Assembly (NCBI RefSeq): GCF_021646545.1
Contig: NZ_JAKIRP010000010.1
Span: forward strand, 124,001 to 188,000
Length of the DNA: 64,000 nucleotides
From: Chitinophaga filiformis
GTDB taxonomy: Bacteria > Bacteroidota > Bacteroidia > Chitinophagales > Chitinophagaceae
Direction of reading: 5' to 3'
Under the pieces are notes generated by a model that did not search any database, was not told the origin of the DNA, and saw only the letters and a program-made list of their open reading frames with translations. Shown here one piece after another: positions 42,898 to 52,292 of the stretch. Numbering within the stretch: the first letter of the stretch is position 1; every line of letters begins with the position of its first letter. The translations under genes and the position numbers were made by a program.

Positions 42898-45234
42898 TTA
42901 CTTCGCTTGCAACTCAAAAGCATACTTCCCACCTCGCACCAACACTTCATCCACTTGCGCCCCACTCTTCACCCGCACCTTCGGCGAAACCAACGCCCCC
43001 GCCGGCAACCGCACAGTCGCCGTTGCCCCTGCCGGTACCTCAAAAGAAAAGCGAATCCCGCTGCCACTACGTCGCCATTCCGATTTAATCACACCATACC
43101 TACTTTCATAATCCGCTTTCACAAAATTCAGCCCCTTCACAAAAACCGGCTGTAAAAAGAAATGCTTAAACCCAGGCGCATCCTCATCCGGCCGGATCCC
43201 TGCCAAAGTTTTATAAAACCACGCACAATAATCCCCAAAGAAGATATGATTATGCGACAACTCCCCGGGCCAGTCTTCAAACAAGGTAGTAGCACCCTGC
43301 GCAATCCAATGGCCCCAGCCGGCATAACCAGTATCTGTTAACATCCGGAAAGCAATATCCCCATAACCATGCTCACTCAATACAGGCAACACATACTTCG
43401 TCCCCATCACCCCAAAATCCGCATGATAATTACTCCGCACTACTTTAGATGCCAATTGCGCAGCAGCAGTAGTCGCCGCATCAGGAGACGCAAGTTCATG
43501 GAACACAGCCGCACTCAATGCAGTCATGGTACTGTCTTTATAACGGCCCGCAACAGGATCAAAGAAGGTACGGTTAAACGCCATACGGATACTATCAGCG
43601 AGTTTGGCATAAAAAACTTCATCAGCCTTATTACCTAACACCCGCGCCATTTTAGCCACAAGAATAGCATCAGTGTAAAAGTAAGCCGTGGAAGTAAAGG
43701 TCTTCGGTGTTTGCACCAACGACATCCAGTCATCCAGACCATATTTAAACAAATAACCCTCCGCCTCTTTCGCTACAACGTCTGTATATTTTTTAATGGC
43801 AGGATAGTGTTTTTGTACCAGCGCAGTATCACCATGATACAGGTACATATACCACGTCACAAACCCCAGTGCACTTCCCCAGGCAGGCCCGAAAGTATGC
43901 TCTTCTTCACCCGGCCTGTCATATCCCCAGCCATTGGATGGTGCGATACCAGGCATGGCGCCGCTAGGCAATTGTGCATCACTCACATCATCCAGCCATT
44001 TGCGATACCCCGCTGCCGCTTTATAATTCCAGAGCCCTACTTCTGTGGAGATATGCGCATCTGCTGTCCAGCCGTTCTTCTCACGCTGCGGACAGTCAGT
44101 AGGGATGCTCAGAAAGTTACTGCGATATGACTGTCGCGCCGCATCATACAGTTTATTCACCATGGTGTCTGAACTGGTGAAATGCCCCGCTTCTTCAAAA
44201 GCAGTGCTGTAAAATAGTCCCTCGAGCGAATGAATATCCAGCGCAAGCGCATTGTCAGTTTCTACCTGTACATACTGAAAACCATGATATACAAAGCGGG
44301 GTGTGAAAGTCTCATTGCCGCTTCCTTTCAGATAATATACATCTGTCTGAAAACGCAATTCACCAGGCATACTGCGCATATGTTCTGTATTGTGTTTCAT
44401 ATCCAGCTCACCATCTTTCAGTACTTCGCCGTAATACATCGTTACCTTCGTACCTGCTTTTCCTTTCACCCGCAGCGTAGCGACACCGGCAAAGTTCTGC
44501 CCCATGTCAAAAAGATACCGGCCGTTGCCCAGCTTCTTTACAGACACCGGCTTGATATGACGGATGACTTTGATAGACGGCATCACCTGCTCATGCAATG
44601 TACCTCCGGGAGCAGATGTTTTCAATGCATGCGCCCATGCCGCATCATTGAAGGATGGTTGATTCCATCCAGGCACTTCCTCGCGGGCATCATATATCTC
44701 ACCTGTATACAGACAGTTGAATTGACTAGGGCCGGTAGCACATTTCCAGCTATCGTCAGTAGCAATGGTTTCGCTGCTGCCATCGGTGTATTTGACAACG
44801 AGGTCTAATAACAGGCGCGGCGTCTTTCTCCAGGGAGCGTTCTGAAAGCCCCATACAGCGTGCGACTGGATATTGTACCAGCCATTACCCAGCTCCGCAG
44901 CTATGCTTTGTGTAGCAACATTACTTTTAGACAACAAAGCAGTTACGTCATACACTTTATACAAAAGACGTTTGTCATAACGTGTATATGCCTGTTCAAG
45001 CACAGCATCAGTAACGGGTTTACCGTTTACATACACAATGTGATACCCCACACCAACCACGTAAGCGGTGGCGCTGGCTACTTTCTTTTGCAGTTTGAAT
45101 GTCTTTCTGAAATAAGGCGCCCTGGTAGCGGTAGTATCTTCCGTATTGGTGATCCAGCTTCCTTTCCAGTCAGGACGCTGGGCATACGCGCTACAGGTAA
45201 AAAAGATAAGAATGGCGGAAATGATAATTCTCAA
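42898..45234 (-). CDS. GH78 alpha-L-rhamnosidase
   Basis: A 778-residue secreted enzyme (signal ends SAYAQ). It has N-terminal beta domains (WITNTEDTTATRAPYFRKTF; AYVVGVGYHIVYVNGKPV), a central (alpha/alpha)6 barrel with the family signature TDCPQREKNGWTADAH at about 378-392 carrying catalytic acids, GYDRPGEEEHTFGPAWGSA further on, and a C-terminal beta domain. GH78 enzymes remove terminal rhamnose from rhamnogalacturonan and plant glycosides. It follows the GH127 gene by 12 bases in one operon, a pairing that suits pectin side-chain breakdown. Confidence 0.93.
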   Translation of the reverse strand: MRIIISAILIFFTCSAYAQRPDWKGSWITNTEDTTATRAPYFRKTFKLQKKVASATAYVVGVGYHIVYVNGKPVTDAVLEQAYTRYDKRLLYKVYDVTALLSKSNVATQSIAAELGNGWYNIQSHAVWGFQNAPWRKTPRLLLDLVVKYTDGSSETIATDDSWKCATGPSQFNCLYTGEIYDAREEVPGWNQPSFNDAAWAHALKTSAPGGTLHEQVMPSIKVIRHIKPVSVKKLGNGRYLFDMGQNFAGVATLRVKGKAGTKVTMYYGEVLKDGELDMKHNTEHMRSMPGELRFQTDVYYLKGSGNETFTPRFVYHGFQYVQVETDNALALDIHSLEGLFYSTAFEEAGHFTSSDTMVNKLYDAARQSYRSNFLSIPTDCPQREKNGWTADAHISTEVGLWNYKAAAGYRKWLDDVSDAQLPSGAMPGIAPSNGWGYDRPGEEEHTFGPAWGSALGFVTWYMYLYHGDTALVQKHYPAIKKYTDVVAKEAEGYLFKYGLDDWMSLVQTPKTFTSTAYFYTDAILVAKMARVLGNKADEVFYAKLADSIRMAFNRTFFDPVAGRYKDSTMTALSAAVFHELASPDAATTAAAQLASKVVRSNYHADFGVMGTKYVLPVLSEHGYGDIAFRMLTDTGYAGWGHWIAQGATTLFEDWPGELSHNHIFFGDYCAWFYKTLAGIRPDEDAPGFKHFFLQPVFVKGLNFVKADYESRYGVIKSEWRRSGSGIRFSFEVPAGATATVRLPAGALVSPKVRVKSGAQVDEVLVRGGKYAFELQAK

Positions 45235-45246
45235 TGTGTGTTATTT

Positions 45247-47289
45247 TTATGGTACAACAGGAAATGCTACAACTCTGACTTTAGTGAAACCATAAGGCAC
45301 AAGGGTGATACGTTGCACAACAGTATCCACTTTCCCCTTATAAATACCTTCACGATCAGTAGGCGGCTGATACGCTACACCGTTCAATACTTTCCAGGAC
45401 GGTATCTTTTTAGCAGGCGCAGTGATCTCTATAGGAACATGCTGCAGGTTCCATACAAAGCTGTCATCTACAGGCCGCTGCATACTTACCTTCATACTAT
45501 CTGCAGGATGCCGTACATCTACACGGCGCAGACCATAGTTCCAGTTACTTTCGGGATATACGCTGAAGTACTCTCCCTCGACAGTATCAATAGCTTTCTC
45601 CCATCGCTCCTGTATCTTCAGGGCATATACCAATGGACCTCTTTCCACAGCGCTGGAGTTTCGTCCCCAGGTACCTGTAGCGATCTTCATCGGCAGTTGC
45701 AACGTCAGGACATCCTTATTTTTCCACTCACGTTTAATCGTAATGACCTGCCCTCCTTTCTCCTGACTGTAAGGCTGGCCATTTAACAGGATGACGGCGG
45801 CTTCGCACCATTGGGGAATGCGTAGTTGTAAAGGGAATGTTGTTTCCTTCTTTAACGCAATTTCAAACCTGATCGTTTCATTGAAGGGATAGTCGGTGAT
45901 CTCTCTGATGGTCACTTCCTGCTGCTTCTTCCCCACCTTGGCAGTCACTGTGTTCGGACCATAAGCCAGTGCAGCCAGACCATTATCGGGCGACTGATAC
46001 CACAGATGCGTAGCGAATTTCGTCCAGCCCTGATGCATATTGGCCAGGCAACAGGTATAACCGGCGCGGGGGCCTAATACGTTACACATTTCACGATCAA
46101 AAGGCAGCGAAAAGTTAAATACGCCTTTGCTGATCTGCAACTGGTTCGCTACCTGGAAATATTGTCTGGCATTGTAGTCGTCTGTCGTTTGCGTGGGCAA
46201 AGCATTAAATGCCATCTTCTCCAGCGCATCCATATAGGCTACATCTCCGGTAATAGCACTGATCTGCTCCAGTGAATACATTGCTTCTACTATGGCACAT
46301 AGCTCCACACCCTGGGTGGGATCATTACCATTCAGGTCCTCGTCTCCTGAAAAGATCCCCATCGGTAATCCGTGAATGGTCATTAAATCTTTCCAGCCGG
46401 TGTGCAGATTTTGCAGGTATTGTTTGTTGCCCGTACGCTGATAGTTGACAGCCGGTGCTTTCAGTCCCATAGCCACATTCACGGCGTGCCGGTTCATCCA
46501 CTGATAATTGTTGCGATAAGTAGTGGTGCTGATCACCCAGTCCCTGTTACCAAACCAGGTGGTCCAGGGAAATGCCTGCTGCTCTATCAGACTGGCCAGT
46601 TCCAGCAGATAGTCTTCTTTGGTGATGCCATATAGCCATTGTGCCATCATCACATTCTCGGCGCCGCGGGAGGCGGCCCATTCTGTCCATTTACCTATAG
46701 GAGCTACTTTTAAGGCTTCCGTTTGATAGCGGAAATACCTTGACATCAGCTTAATAACCTTCTCGTCTCCGGTAGCGGAATAGTACTGTTGCAATACCTT
46801 CAGCATGACCATCTTAGGCCACCAGTCTTCACCATAGGTCGCATGTTGTGGATCAATGGTGACATTACTGTCCAGTTCCATTCTCGTCAGCGGACCAAAA
46901 TAACCGCTTGGACGCTGATGTTCAATGGTCCAGTTAACATAGCGGAGTACTTTTTCTTTCAGGATCTTGTCATCCAGTAAATAAGCCAGCGGTAATGCAC
47001 CGTCCAGCCAATAAGGGGTTTCCTCCCAGCCATCGCCACGGCCGCCCAGCCAGCCATTGTCGTTCTTTACTTTGGCATACGTTTCATCGAGGTGACCGGT
47101 TGCACCGTCACGCATGATCTGTAACTGGCGTTTCAGCCATCCCGTGGGTTTAACGGAACCCAATGGCAACGCTTCATAGGCGGGAGGAGTGTAGGCGCCG
47201 GGTGAGACCTGTTTAATGCCGGCTTGTGCCCCCAGTGGTAACATGAAAACCACTGGAAGTGCACAACACACCATCCATTTAATTTTCAT
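45247..47289 (-). CDS. GH127-family beta-L-arabinofuranosidase-like enzyme
   Basis: A 680-residue secreted protein (signal ends GAQA). The (alpha/alpha)6 barrel holds the metal/catalytic residues known from the family: Glu and Cys in GVELCAIVE (about 326-328) and the CC pair in YTCCLANMHQG (about 413-414), equivalent to the Glu-Cys-Cys-Cys zinc site of HypBA1. A C-terminal beta region follows (SSAVERGPLVYAL). It would release beta-L-arabinofuranose or a related sugar from pectin or extensin-type glycans. First gene of the GH127-GH78 operon. GH146 or another related family is possible. Confidence 0.9.
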   Translation of the reverse strand: MKIKWMVCCALPVVFMLPLGAQAGIKQVSPGAYTPPAYEALPLGSVKPTGWLKRQLQIMRDGATGHLDETYAKVKNDNGWLGGRGDGWEETPYWLDGALPLAYLLDDKILKEKVLRYVNWTIEHQRPSGYFGPLTRMELDSNVTIDPQHATYGEDWWPKMVMLKVLQQYYSATGDEKVIKLMSRYFRYQTEALKVAPIGKWTEWAASRGAENVMMAQWLYGITKEDYLLELASLIEQQAFPWTTWFGNRDWVISTTTYRNNYQWMNRHAVNVAMGLKAPAVNYQRTGNKQYLQNLHTGWKDLMTIHGLPMGIFSGDEDLNGNDPTQGVELCAIVEAMYSLEQISAITGDVAYMDALEKMAFNALPTQTTDDYNARQYFQVANQLQISKGVFNFSLPFDREMCNVLGPRAGYTCCLANMHQGWTKFATHLWYQSPDNGLAALAYGPNTVTAKVGKKQQEVTIREITDYPFNETIRFEIALKKETTFPLQLRIPQWCEAAVILLNGQPYSQEKGGQVITIKREWKNKDVLTLQLPMKIATGTWGRNSSAVERGPLVYALKIQERWEKAIDTVEGEYFSVYPESNWNYGLRRVDVRHPADSMKVSMQRPVDDSFVWNLQHVPIEITAPAKKIPSWKVLNGVAYQPPTDREGIYKGKVDTVVQRITLVPYGFTKVRVVAFPVVP

Positions 47290-47432
47290 TTAGTTTGACT
47301 TGAGTAGTGAATAATATGGAATTCTAACGTGAGGCTACAAAATAGTAAATCCTGCTTAATATTTAAGCATTAAAAGTCCCGCTGGTACTGGGACAGTATG
47401 GGATAGACAACTCGAAAAAACAACTGTTGCTG

Positions 47433-48131
47433 CTACGGTAACGTTGCATATAACAGGGGCAGTACATCAGAAATATGTTCTACCTGTTTGAAGTTGGGAT
47501 TATCAATATGTACATCTACATGTTCATGTTCCCATGTAACATGATAAGGAATGTGAACAGCATGACCGCCAATAGCCAATACCGGCAATACATCAGATTT
47601 CAATGAATTCCCGATCATCAGGAACTGGTCAGGGGTAATATCAAGATGCTTCAATAATTTACGGTAATCTGCCTCCTGTTTGTCTGACATCACTTCCACA
47701 TGGTGAAAGAAATGCAGAATACCGGAATTACGCAATTTACGCTCCTGGTCCAGCAGGTCGCCTTTAGTAGCTACCACCAGGCGATAATTATCTTTCAGAG
47801 CCGACAACACATCAGGCACGCCATCCAGCACTTCTACCGGCCTGGCCAGCAGCGCTTTACCCAACTCGATGATCTTTTCAACAGCACTGATATCAATGGT
47901 TTTGTTGGATACTGTCAAAGCCGTTTCGATCATCGACAGCATAAATCCTTTAATACCGTAACCATATAGTGCAAGATTCCTGATTTCCACCTGCAATAGT
48001 TCACGCGCTGCAGTATGCTGCGGTAAGTAACTTTCCATCAGTTGGCAAAACTCGTCCTCAGTTTCGCGGAAATAGGGTTCGTTTATCCATAATGTATCGT
48101 CCGCGTCAAAGGCAATAACTTTTATATCCAT
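47433..48131 (-). CDS. HAD-superfamily hydrolase
   Basis: From the ATG at 48131 the protein has 232 residues and opens straight into HAD motif I (VIAFDADDTLW). Motif II is in VVATKGD, and motif III/IV in DYRKLLKHL ... FLMIGNSLKSDVLPVLAIGG. The cap lies at about 20-100. An upstream in-frame start at 48200 adds 23 residues without homologous features and was rejected. These enzymes hydrolyse phosphate esters of small molecules; substrate is not predictable. The gene stands alone. Confidence 0.9.
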   Translation of the reverse strand: MDIKVIAFDADDTLWINEPYFRETEDEFCQLMESYLPQHTAARELLQVEIRNLALYGYGIKGFMLSMIETALTVSNKTIDISAVEKIIELGKALLARPVEVLDGVPDVLSALKDNYRLVVATKGDLLDQERKLRNSGILHFFHHVEVMSDKQEADYRKLLKHLDITPDQFLMIGNSLKSDVLPVLAIGGHAVHIPYHVTWEHEHVDVHIDNPNFKQVEHISDVLPLLYATLP

Positions 48132-48379
48132 ATACTCTTCAAGGGTTATACTGTAACAAAAGTATCCAATTAAAGGCGCTTTTCCTCCTTTTTTAACCAT
48201 TAAACTTCACCGCAGCAGTGGCGCAGATTTTGTGATACCCTCAATTGCCATGTAGAAGCAACAATCTCATCAATGCACATATTTTTTATCAGGACACCAA
48301 TAGTAAGTTGTCAATAAACTTCCTGATCAGCTTAAAAAATTGTAAGATTGCGGCATCAAACCTATAATGCACATTAAAT

Positions 48380-49186
48380 ATGGATCTTTTTTCCGCCGAA
48401 GGCTTGTTTACAGTAGACTCATTGATCAGCCTTTTGACCTTAAGCGTACTTGAAATAGTACTTGGAATTGATAATATCGTCTTCATCTCCATCATGGCGG
48501 GAAAACTGCCTGCAGAGAAGCAAAAGAAGGCCCGTCGTCTCGGTTTGAGCCTTGCTATGTTCGTCCGCATATTGTTGCTCTTGTCCATCAGCTGGATCAT
48601 GTCATTGACCAGTACGCTGTTCAACGTAGGAGACTGGATAGGCATAGAAAATGAAAAATGGCTGGAAGCCACTGCTATCTCCGGAAGGGATCTCATCCTG
48701 CTCATCGGTGGCCTCTTCCTGATCTACAAAAGTACTGCCGAGATACATGAAAAGTTGGAAGGCGGCGGACTCGAGGAAGCGAATCCAAAGCCCGTTAGCT
48801 TCACGCAGACCATCATCCAGATCTTACTGCTTGACATCGTCTTTTCCCTGGACTCCGTCATCACCGCAGTGGGTATGGCCGACCACATCCAGATCATGAT
48901 CGTTGCCGTGATCATCGCCGTAGGCGTCATGGTGATAGCATCCGAAGGCATCAGTAACTTCGTAAATAAGCACCCTACGGTGAAAATGCTGGCACTCTCC
49001 TTCCTGCTGCTCATCGGTGTATCCCTGATCGCAGAAAGCTTCGAACAGCATATCCCGAAAGGATATATCTATTTCGCAATGGCATTCTCTGTTTTCATAG
49101 AAATGCTGAACCTGAAAATGAAATCCAAGGCAAGCAAGCCCGTACAGTTACACCAGCCAAGACTGGAAAAAGAACAGCAGGTGTAA
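48380..49186 (+). CDS. TerC-family integral membrane protein
   Basis: A 268-residue protein with about seven transmembrane segments. The two acidic TerC motifs are present: LEIVLGIDNIVFI (about 22-34) and LLDIVFSLDSVITAVGM (about 150-166). Family members export manganese or support metal loading of exoenzymes. The upstream 248 bp show no yybP-ykoY-type riboswitch; only a weak -7-like TAAGATTG is visible. It ends with a good terminator. Confidence 0.92.
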   Translation: MDLFSAEGLFTVDSLISLLTLSVLEIVLGIDNIVFISIMAGKLPAEKQKKARRLGLSLAMFVRILLLLSISWIMSLTSTLFNVGDWIGIENEKWLEATAISGRDLILLIGGLFLIYKSTAEIHEKLEGGGLEEANPKPVSFTQTIIQILLLDIVFSLDSVITAVGMADHIQIMIVAVIIAVGVMVIASEGISNFVNKHPTVKMLALSFLLLIGVSLIAESFEQHIPKGYIYFAMAFSVFIEMLNLKMKSKASKPVQLHQPRLEKEQQV

Positions 49187-49209
49187 TCGTAACATCATAA
49201 AAATTATAA

Positions 49210-49243
49210 AGAGCTGTCTTCCACCCGGGAAGGCAGCTTTTTT
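49210..49243 (+). terminator. Terminator of the TerC gene
   Basis: AGCTGTCTTCC/GGAAGGCAGCT stem (one G-U) at 49212-49222 and 49228-49238, followed by a T-tract. Confidence 0.88.
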
Positions 49244-49359
49244 ATTTCCCTACTCCTTGACCCTTGCTCTAAATGATTGAATGCTAGGCTTTCTCCCTTC
49301 GGGGAAGATCTGAGCCGTATTACCCATCTTTGCGCCCGATAGTAACCGGCCGCAGCTAC

Positions 49360-49790
49360 TTGCCGTCGTCATTACAACCACACAAAAGCTCTTCAGCCAG
49401 GCTCATAATAAGGAAACTGTATAAACAGTATAGGGAGAGCGAAAGTAGCACCCGGTTCCCGACATCCCATGCTGAAACCCGGCGCTACTTAGCGTTTATC
49501 TACCTCAAGGCTCATCAGGGCCTTAACAAGGAGACCGTATAACCAGCCATAGGGAGAGCGAAGTAGCACCCGGTTTCAGATGGGAATGTCGGGCCTTCGG
49601 CTCTCCGGTGACACTACAGGTGCTGTCCAATCCGCATTCAACATCCCATTCGCCTGACAACGCCCAATCGTCATTCAGAGAGGCGCCGACCGACATCCCA
49701 TGCTGAAACCCGGCGCTACTTAGCGTTTATCTATCAGCAAAACTCTTAATAAGCAGACCGCATAAACAGTAACAGGAGAGCCGCCGGTTT
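49360..49790. repeat. Cluster of degenerate repeats
   Basis: Three diverged copies of a roughly 100-bp unit (starts near 49360, 49480 and 49713; common elements GGCGCTACTTAGCGTTTATC and ATAAACAGTA.AGGAGAGC), including a 42-bp exact direct repeat (49461-49502 and 49692-49733). The gap 49187-49917 contains no credible gene. The hairpin element at 49572-49710 is embedded in this cluster. Confidence 0.8.
49572..49710. repeat. Dispersed hairpin repeat, copy 2
   Basis: A 139-bp element, GGTTTCAG at the left end and CTGAAACC at the right, with GGGCCTTCGGCTCT and AGAGGCGCCGACC inside the arms; the same layout as 31741-31883. The central 60-70 bp are less conserved. Confidence 0.75.
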
Positions 49791-49917
49791 CAGATGGGAA
49801 TGGCAAGCCGCGTAAATAATAGGATAAATTACTTATATTACAATATTACTGCCTGAACCCTACAATCCTGAAACAGCACTAGATAAATCGCCCCTGTAAT
49901 CAACAAGCGTATCAACC

Positions 49918-50577
49918 ATGAGATACCTGTTATATTTTTTATATGTCGGATGGCACTGGGGATTAGATCTGGCCTTTTTCATCATCAGGCACGAAATCCG
50001 CGGAGAGAAGAAATACGGCATCCGGACAATTGGGACAGACAGCCTCGCCTCAGATGTTTCCAAAGAGGACAGGAAACATATTGCCATGTACGAGCCAGTC
50101 AACTACTATACCGCCACCTGGCTGTTTAATCATCTGCAGCCTGCCGATCTGTCCACTACCCTGCTGGACGTCGGCTGCGGAAAAGGACGTGTATTAGCCA
50201 TGGGAGCCGCCTATGGTTTCACTGCCCTTGCCGGCATAGACCTTTCACCCAAACTATACCAGGCAGCCGTTAAAATGCGGGATATGCTATACAACCGGTA
50301 CCAGAATATCAGGATTAATGTTGCCTGCCAGGACGCCCGTGCTTATACCATTCCTGAGACTGTTGGGGTGATCTTCCTTTTTAACCCCTTCGACCATGTG
50401 ATCATGGAGGAATTTATCGCCAAAGTTGAAGAAAGCCTGCGCAGAAAACAACGGCCAATAAAGATCCTATATGCTAATCCGCAGTGCAAACAACAATGGC
50501 TGGATGCAGGATTTGAAGAAACAGACTCTTTTGTTAAAATGAATTTCCTGAAAGGGTGTGTATTGGAGAAAGCTTAG
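49918..50577 (+). CDS. Class I SAM-dependent methyltransferase
   Basis: A 219-residue protein with SAM-binding motif I LLDVGCGKGRVLAMG (about 84-98), the acidic residue after strand 2 (LAGIDLS), and VIFLFNPFDH at motif IV. The N-terminal 40 residues begin with a hydrophobic stretch (LLYFLYVGWHWGLDLAFFIIR), suggesting membrane association. Substrate unknown. Its stop overlaps the convergent gene's stop by four bases (50574-50577). Confidence 0.88.
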   Translation: MRYLLYFLYVGWHWGLDLAFFIIRHEIRGEKKYGIRTIGTDSLASDVSKEDRKHIAMYEPVNYYTATWLFNHLQPADLSTTLLDVGCGKGRVLAMGAAYGFTALAGIDLSPKLYQAAVKMRDMLYNRYQNIRINVACQDARAYTIPETVGVIFLFNPFDHVIMEEFIAKVEESLRRKQRPIKILYANPQCKQQWLDAGFEETDSFVKMNFLKGCVLEKA

Positions 50578-51302
50578 GTTGCAGGAAAATAGATCAGCAT
50601 TACCTGCAATGCTGCCAGCGCCACAGCGATGATCGCTGTAGTTTTCTTCATATTCTCTGTAATGCCGAATAATACTTTCACCTTCGGGCGTGAGACGATC
50701 ACCACAAACAATATATAAGCCAGGTTTACTATGAGGAATCTTCCACCAGGAAAACTGTAGTCCTCCTTATATTTTATAAAACTAAATATCTGATCTAACC
50801 CTGCGTTAACAAACGTAGCCAGACAATAACCAAACAACAACATCCATCCCCACTTGTTCCTGTAAAGCATCAGACAGACGGTCACAGCAAGCAAAACCGG
50901 AGTGAGAAAGGAAAGCGCCCGCCATGTATCAAAGCACATTTTGCAGTTGTAAAATAATCCTCCCGGCCTATAATAAACATAGCTAAGATACACGCATTGA
51001 AATGCAATCAACATCACAACCCCATTCGCATATAACAGGTCATTGCCGCCATTGGGACGTACGAATGTGAGAAAGAAATCCCTTACTGCATTTTCCCGTT
51101 CTATCCTCTTCTCATGAATGACCCTCTCCTGCTTAAAGAAGCTGTCAACATATAACATTTCATCCTCGGATATCTCTCTTTCGGAAAGCACCTGCTGTGC
51201 TGCAGCAGTAGCTTCGGGTTCATATTGGTCTGCCTGTCGTACAATCTTCAGGAGTTCGGTGGTGGAGAATTCCTTATATTTTTCATAAAAGTTAAAATTC
51301 AT
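50574..51302 (-). CDS. Membrane protein of unknown function
   Basis: A 242-residue protein: a soluble N-terminal part of about 85 residues (FSTTELLKIVRQADQYEPEATAAAQQVL, a motif I recall at the start of several Bacteroidota membrane proteins) and then about five hydrophobic segments between residues 90 and 240. No catalytic motif is seen. Tail-to-tail with the methyltransferase and divergent from the dioxygenase at 51369. Confidence 0.75.
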   Translation of the reverse strand: MNFNFYEKYKEFSTTELLKIVRQADQYEPEATAAAQQVLSEREISEDEMLYVDSFFKQERVIHEKRIERENAVRDFFLTFVRPNGGNDLLYANGVVMLIAFQCVYLSYVYYRPGGLFYNCKMCFDTWRALSFLTPVLLAVTVCLMLYRNKWGWMLLFGYCLATFVNAGLDQIFSFIKYKEDYSFPGGRFLIVNLAYILFVVIVSRPKVKVLFGITENMKKTTAIIAVALAALQVMLIYFPAT

Positions 51303-51368
51303 AGGTACACATAGGTTGTTCTTAAAAGTAAATATATTTATCCGGTTTTATAACATTATAAAAGTGGT

Positions 51369-52217
51369 ATGGAGCGGAAAAGATTCATTAAAATGGCGGC
51401 ATTACTGCCTCTGATCCCCTATTCATCGCAGATAGAGCGCTTACTAAACTTACCAGGCATTTTCCAGCCTGCCGAAAAGATGCCGGTGTTTTTTGTGGGT
51501 CATGGCGATCCGGAAAATGCGTTCAGAGACAATCCTTTTACCCAAAGCCTGCGTAAAATGGGAGCTGGACTCACACGGAAGCCATCCGCCATACTGGTCA
51601 TTTCCGGCCATTATCTCACGGCAGAAAACTCCTGGCTGAAGGTTCCTGCACATTTCAACTGCTCTTATTACGACGTAGCCGGAGCTACCAGCTTCAGTAC
51701 TGTCATACCTGAGTTGTCTCCGCAGGTCAAAATAGACGAAAGTACTGACCTTGACCATGGAGCCTGGGCCATCCTCCGGCATATGATGCCCGACGCTAAT
51801 ATTCCGGTAATGGAATTAAGCGTTCCTGTCAGTCAGCGGCTGGATTATCACTGGAATCTGGCTCAGCAACTGAAGCCATTACGAGAAAAAGGCGTATTGA
51901 TCGTCGGTAGCGGCAATATTGTGCATAACCTGCAACTCAGCCTGCTGAAGGGAACATTCAGTAATGGGAAGCCTTATTCCTGGGCTATTGAGTTCGATGA
52001 ATGGGTGAAGGCCAGGATCAATGAACGCGACTTCGGCAGTCTGTTCTATTACCGGAATCTGGGAAAACTGGCCCGTAGGGCGGTGCCTACGGAAGACCAC
52101 TACATTCCAATGTTATACAGCATAGCACTGGCAGACAAACATGAAGAGATCCACTATACCTACGAAGAAGTACTTGCCGCAGTAAGCATGCGTTGCTTCA
52201 CCGTCGGACGCTGTTAA
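51369..52217 (+). CDS. ygiD: Extradiol dioxygenase, 4,5-DOPA dioxygenase family
   Basis: A 282-residue member of the LigB-like class III extradiol ring-cleavage dioxygenases. Metal-ligand contexts are visible: FFVGHGDPENAF (first His), SGHYL, DLDHGAWAILRHMMP (second His) and GSGNIVHNL, and EDHYIPMLY near the end. In most YgiD proteins the first motif reads GHGSPMNA; here it is GHGDPENA, a small departure. The first 20 residues are hydrophobic and could be a twin-arginine-like or simple signal (MERKRFIKMAALLPL). The 3' end of the gene is duplicated 75 bp downstream. Confidence 0.85.
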   Translation: MERKRFIKMAALLPLIPYSSQIERLLNLPGIFQPAEKMPVFFVGHGDPENAFRDNPFTQSLRKMGAGLTRKPSAILVISGHYLTAENSWLKVPAHFNCSYYDVAGATSFSTVIPELSPQVKIDESTDLDHGAWAILRHMMPDANIPVMELSVPVSQRLDYHWNLAQQLKPLREKGVLIVGSGNIVHNLQLSLLKGTFSNGKPYSWAIEFDEWVKARINERDFGSLFYYRNLGKLARRAVPTEDHYIPMLYSIALADKHEEIHYTYEEVLAAVSMRCFTVGRC

Positions 52218-52292
52218 CCATCCTCTCTTTATGCCCGCAAAGAAACATTTAGCACAGTAATTATGCGTTGCTTCACCGCCGGACGCTGTTAA
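52181..52292. repeat. 37-bp direct repeat of the dioxygenase 3' end
   Basis: 52181-52217 (last 12 codons and stop of the dioxygenase) is repeated at 52256-52292 with three mismatches. The second copy overlaps the last bases of the thioesterase gene on the other strand. Confidence 0.85.

Noticed and set aside
48201-48379. Possible manganese riboswitch before TerC
   Set aside because: I could not find the paired elements of the yybP-ykoY fold in the leader.
49330-49542. Open frame of 70 codons in the repeat cluster
   Set aside because: It is written by the degenerate repeats and has no start signal or protein-like pattern.
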